Shown piece after piece: positions 63,011-64,000 of a DNA stretch of 64,000 nt. How positions within the stretch are numbered: the stretch's first letter is position 1; every line of letters starts with the position of its first letter. Source of the stretch: a virus; IMG/VR virus record IMGVR_UViG_3300032229_000533, positions 118,340-182,339 of that record; one strand, 5' to 3'. A model generated the notes under the pieces. The model saw nothing but the letters and a program-made list of their open reading frames with translations. It made no database searches and was not told the origin of the DNA. Both the position numbers and the translations under genes were made by a program.

Positions 63011-64000
63011 AAATTAACCTTTGACCCAATTAAAAAGAATGAAAGAATTGGAAAATCGGGATTTGTACTCATGTTTAGTTTATAGTTCACGTTAACTTTA
63101 AATCTTTTTGAAATTTGATAATCAACACCTGTACCAATAAAAGCACTAAAAGTTCTATCCGAGACACTAACTTTATCAACAGATGAATATATTAAAGGAG
63201 TTGAAATAACATATAGTTCAGGTGAAAGAATCAACTTTTTTCCGACTTTAAATGGTTTTGTATAAAATGCGGTTGCGGATGGACTCATGAATAAATTTAC
63301 ATCATCTGGAGTTTTTGTTACCGCACCACTAACATTAATACCTGTAATACCGAATTTACCAGCATTTAAAATTGCACTATAACCTAAAAATCCTAATATA
63401 TTCCCATAAGAATACACGCCAGTTAAATTAACATTATGTATTAATTTTAACTTATGATTTTTACTGTAATGTATTTTAGTATATCTACCTGTTAAAGCAA
63501 ATTGTCTAAAGTTAAACCAAATCATTGAGTTAACTCCCCAACTGGAGGTACCCGTCATAGACGATTGTGACATTCCAACGTTTATAATCCCTGTGTAACT
63601 TCTGTCCAAATTTTGGGCATTTGTTAAATCTGAAGATATGATTACAGGGTTATTTCTTCCACCACCTTTCCCACCATTTTTACCGCCTTTACCACTACCA
63701 GAACTTTCAGTTCCTCTATCATTCTTAGCATCAGTTGTCATTGTAGTAGTACCTGCTACCTCCCCACCTTCAGTTTTTGTTGTATTGTCTCCACTACCTT
63801 GACCACCTGTTTGACCACCTGTTCCTCCTGTAGTACTTCCTCCTGTTGTGTTTCCACCACTTGTACTTCCTCCTGTAGTACTTCCTCCTGTTGTGTTTCC
63901 ACCACTTGTACTTCCTCCTGTTGTGTTTCCACCACTTGTACTTCCTCCTGTTGTGTTTCCACCACTTGTACTTCCTCCTGTTGTGTTTCCACCACTTGTA
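63007..64000 (-). CDS. Repeat-rich outer-membrane beta-barrel-like protein, N-terminus off-window
   Basis: The frame ending at 63007 is open to the right edge, so the true start lies beyond 64000; the ATG at 63741 is internal. From the edge to about 63750 the protein is a Gly/Ser/Thr/Asn repeat: unit TSGGNTTGGS, encoded by a 30-base DNA repeat (five full copies plus half units). A Lys/Gly linker (SGKGGKNGGKGGG) follows. The C-terminal 200 residues alternate strands (WGVNSMIWFNFRQFALTGRY, NVNYKLNMSTNPDFPI) and resemble Bacteroidota barrel proteins. It is coupled to the lectin-like gene by a four-base overlap. Confidence 0.75.
   Translation of the reverse strand, partial: TSGGNTTGGSTSGGNTTGGSTSGGNTTGGSTSGGNTTGGSTTGGSTSGGNTTGGSTTGGTGGQTGGQGSGDNTTKTEGGEVAGTTTMTTDAKNDRGTESSGSGKGGKNGGKGGGRNNPVIISSDLTNAQNLDRSYTGIINVGMSQSSMTGTSSWGVNSMIWFNFRQFALTGRYTKIHYSKNHKLKLIHNVNLTGVYSYGNILGFLGYSAILNAGKFGITGINVSGAVTKTPDDVNLFMSPSATAFYTKPFKVGKKLILSPELYVISTPLIYSSVDKVSVSDRTFSAFIGTGVDYQISKRFKVNVNYKLNMSTNPDFPILSFFLIGSKVNL
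63808..64000. repeat. 30-base tandem coding repeat
   Basis: Head-to-tail copies of a 30-base unit (CTTCCTCCTGTTGTGTTTCC plus ten bases on the plus strand), with 15-base half units between the first copies, running past the window edge. The copies near the edge look identical, suggesting recent expansion. Confidence 0.85.

Noticed and set aside
63756-63995. A minus-strand frame of VVETQQEE repeats
   Set aside because: It is a frame-shifted reading of the 30-base repeat; the other frame is continuous with the barrel protein.
63808-64000. CRISPR-like array
   Set aside because: Repeats are head to tail without unique spacers and are in frame within a protein.

Overview
The window is a segment of a large, AT-rich, tailed double-stranded DNA phage of the T4-like (myovirus) type. 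The evidence is a portal protein (gp20-like) followed by a large terminase with an intact ATPase and nuclease (gp17-like), no ribosomal or housekeeping backbone, densely packed and overlapping genes, and a very large tRNA array. The host is probably a Bacteroidota/Flavobacteriia bacterium: many genes are preceded by the promoter element TAnnTTTG typical of that phylum, often only 3-5 bases before the ATG, and Shine-Dalgarno sequences are scarce.

Layout. 1-8.9 kb (minus strand): packaging and head module (portal, terminase, four acidic or proline-rich structural or scaffold-like proteins) and small genes (nucleotidyltransferase-like, KTSC, UVR-motif protein). 9.1-21.3 kb: a ClpC-like unfoldase, a HEXXH protein, an M20/M42-type peptidase, two members of a paralogous 'WCT' family, a phage tmRNA (14748-15129), a HAD-type RNA-repair-like phosphatase, a PspC protein, a peptidoglycan-hydrolase-like protein and an aminotransferase. 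21.3-32.3 kb: an array of 25 recognisable tRNAs covering all 20 amino acids, plus two atypical tRNA-like elements, all on the minus strand, with two HNH endonuclease genes, small genes and hairpin-rich spacers between them. 31.5-36.4 kb: methylglyoxal synthase, a cyclic-phosphate-processing receiver-like protein, an HNH protein, a NodU/CmcH carbamoyltransferase and ClpP. 36.4-46.3 kb: a minus-strand block of large virion-protein candidates, interrupted by a lipoprotein, two 2-oxoglutarate oxygenase-like proteins and a GT17-like glycosyltransferase. 46.5-53.7 kb (plus strand): a run of mostly overlapping metabolic and RNA-repair genes (pyrimidine-dimer-glycosylase-like, calcineurin phosphoesterase, P-loop kinase, T4 Rnl1-type RNA ligase, hotdog thioesterase, thymidylate synthase). 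53.7-64 kb: further virion candidates, a third WCT protein, a PPK2 polyphosphate kinase with a long N-terminal extension, a secreted multidomain protein with a C-type lectin-like domain, and a repeat-rich beta-barrel protein running off the right edge.

How it fits together. tRNAs, tmRNA and the RNA-repair enzymes look like a toolkit that keeps translation running during infection. ClpC-like ATPase, ClpP, a UVR-motif protein and a tmRNA with an unusual long tag could form a phage-owned tagging and degradation route. Many proteins across the window begin with a short segment ending in [I/L]-x-E before A/G/S/Q/N, which resembles the capsid-targeting, protease-cleaved N-termini of T4 internal proteins. 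Several of the same genes have a TATTTATA/T element just before the start codon, whereas metabolic genes have TAnnTTTG. I infer two temporal classes of promoter and a large set of proteins, possibly including PPK2 and metallopeptidase-like proteins, packaged into the head.
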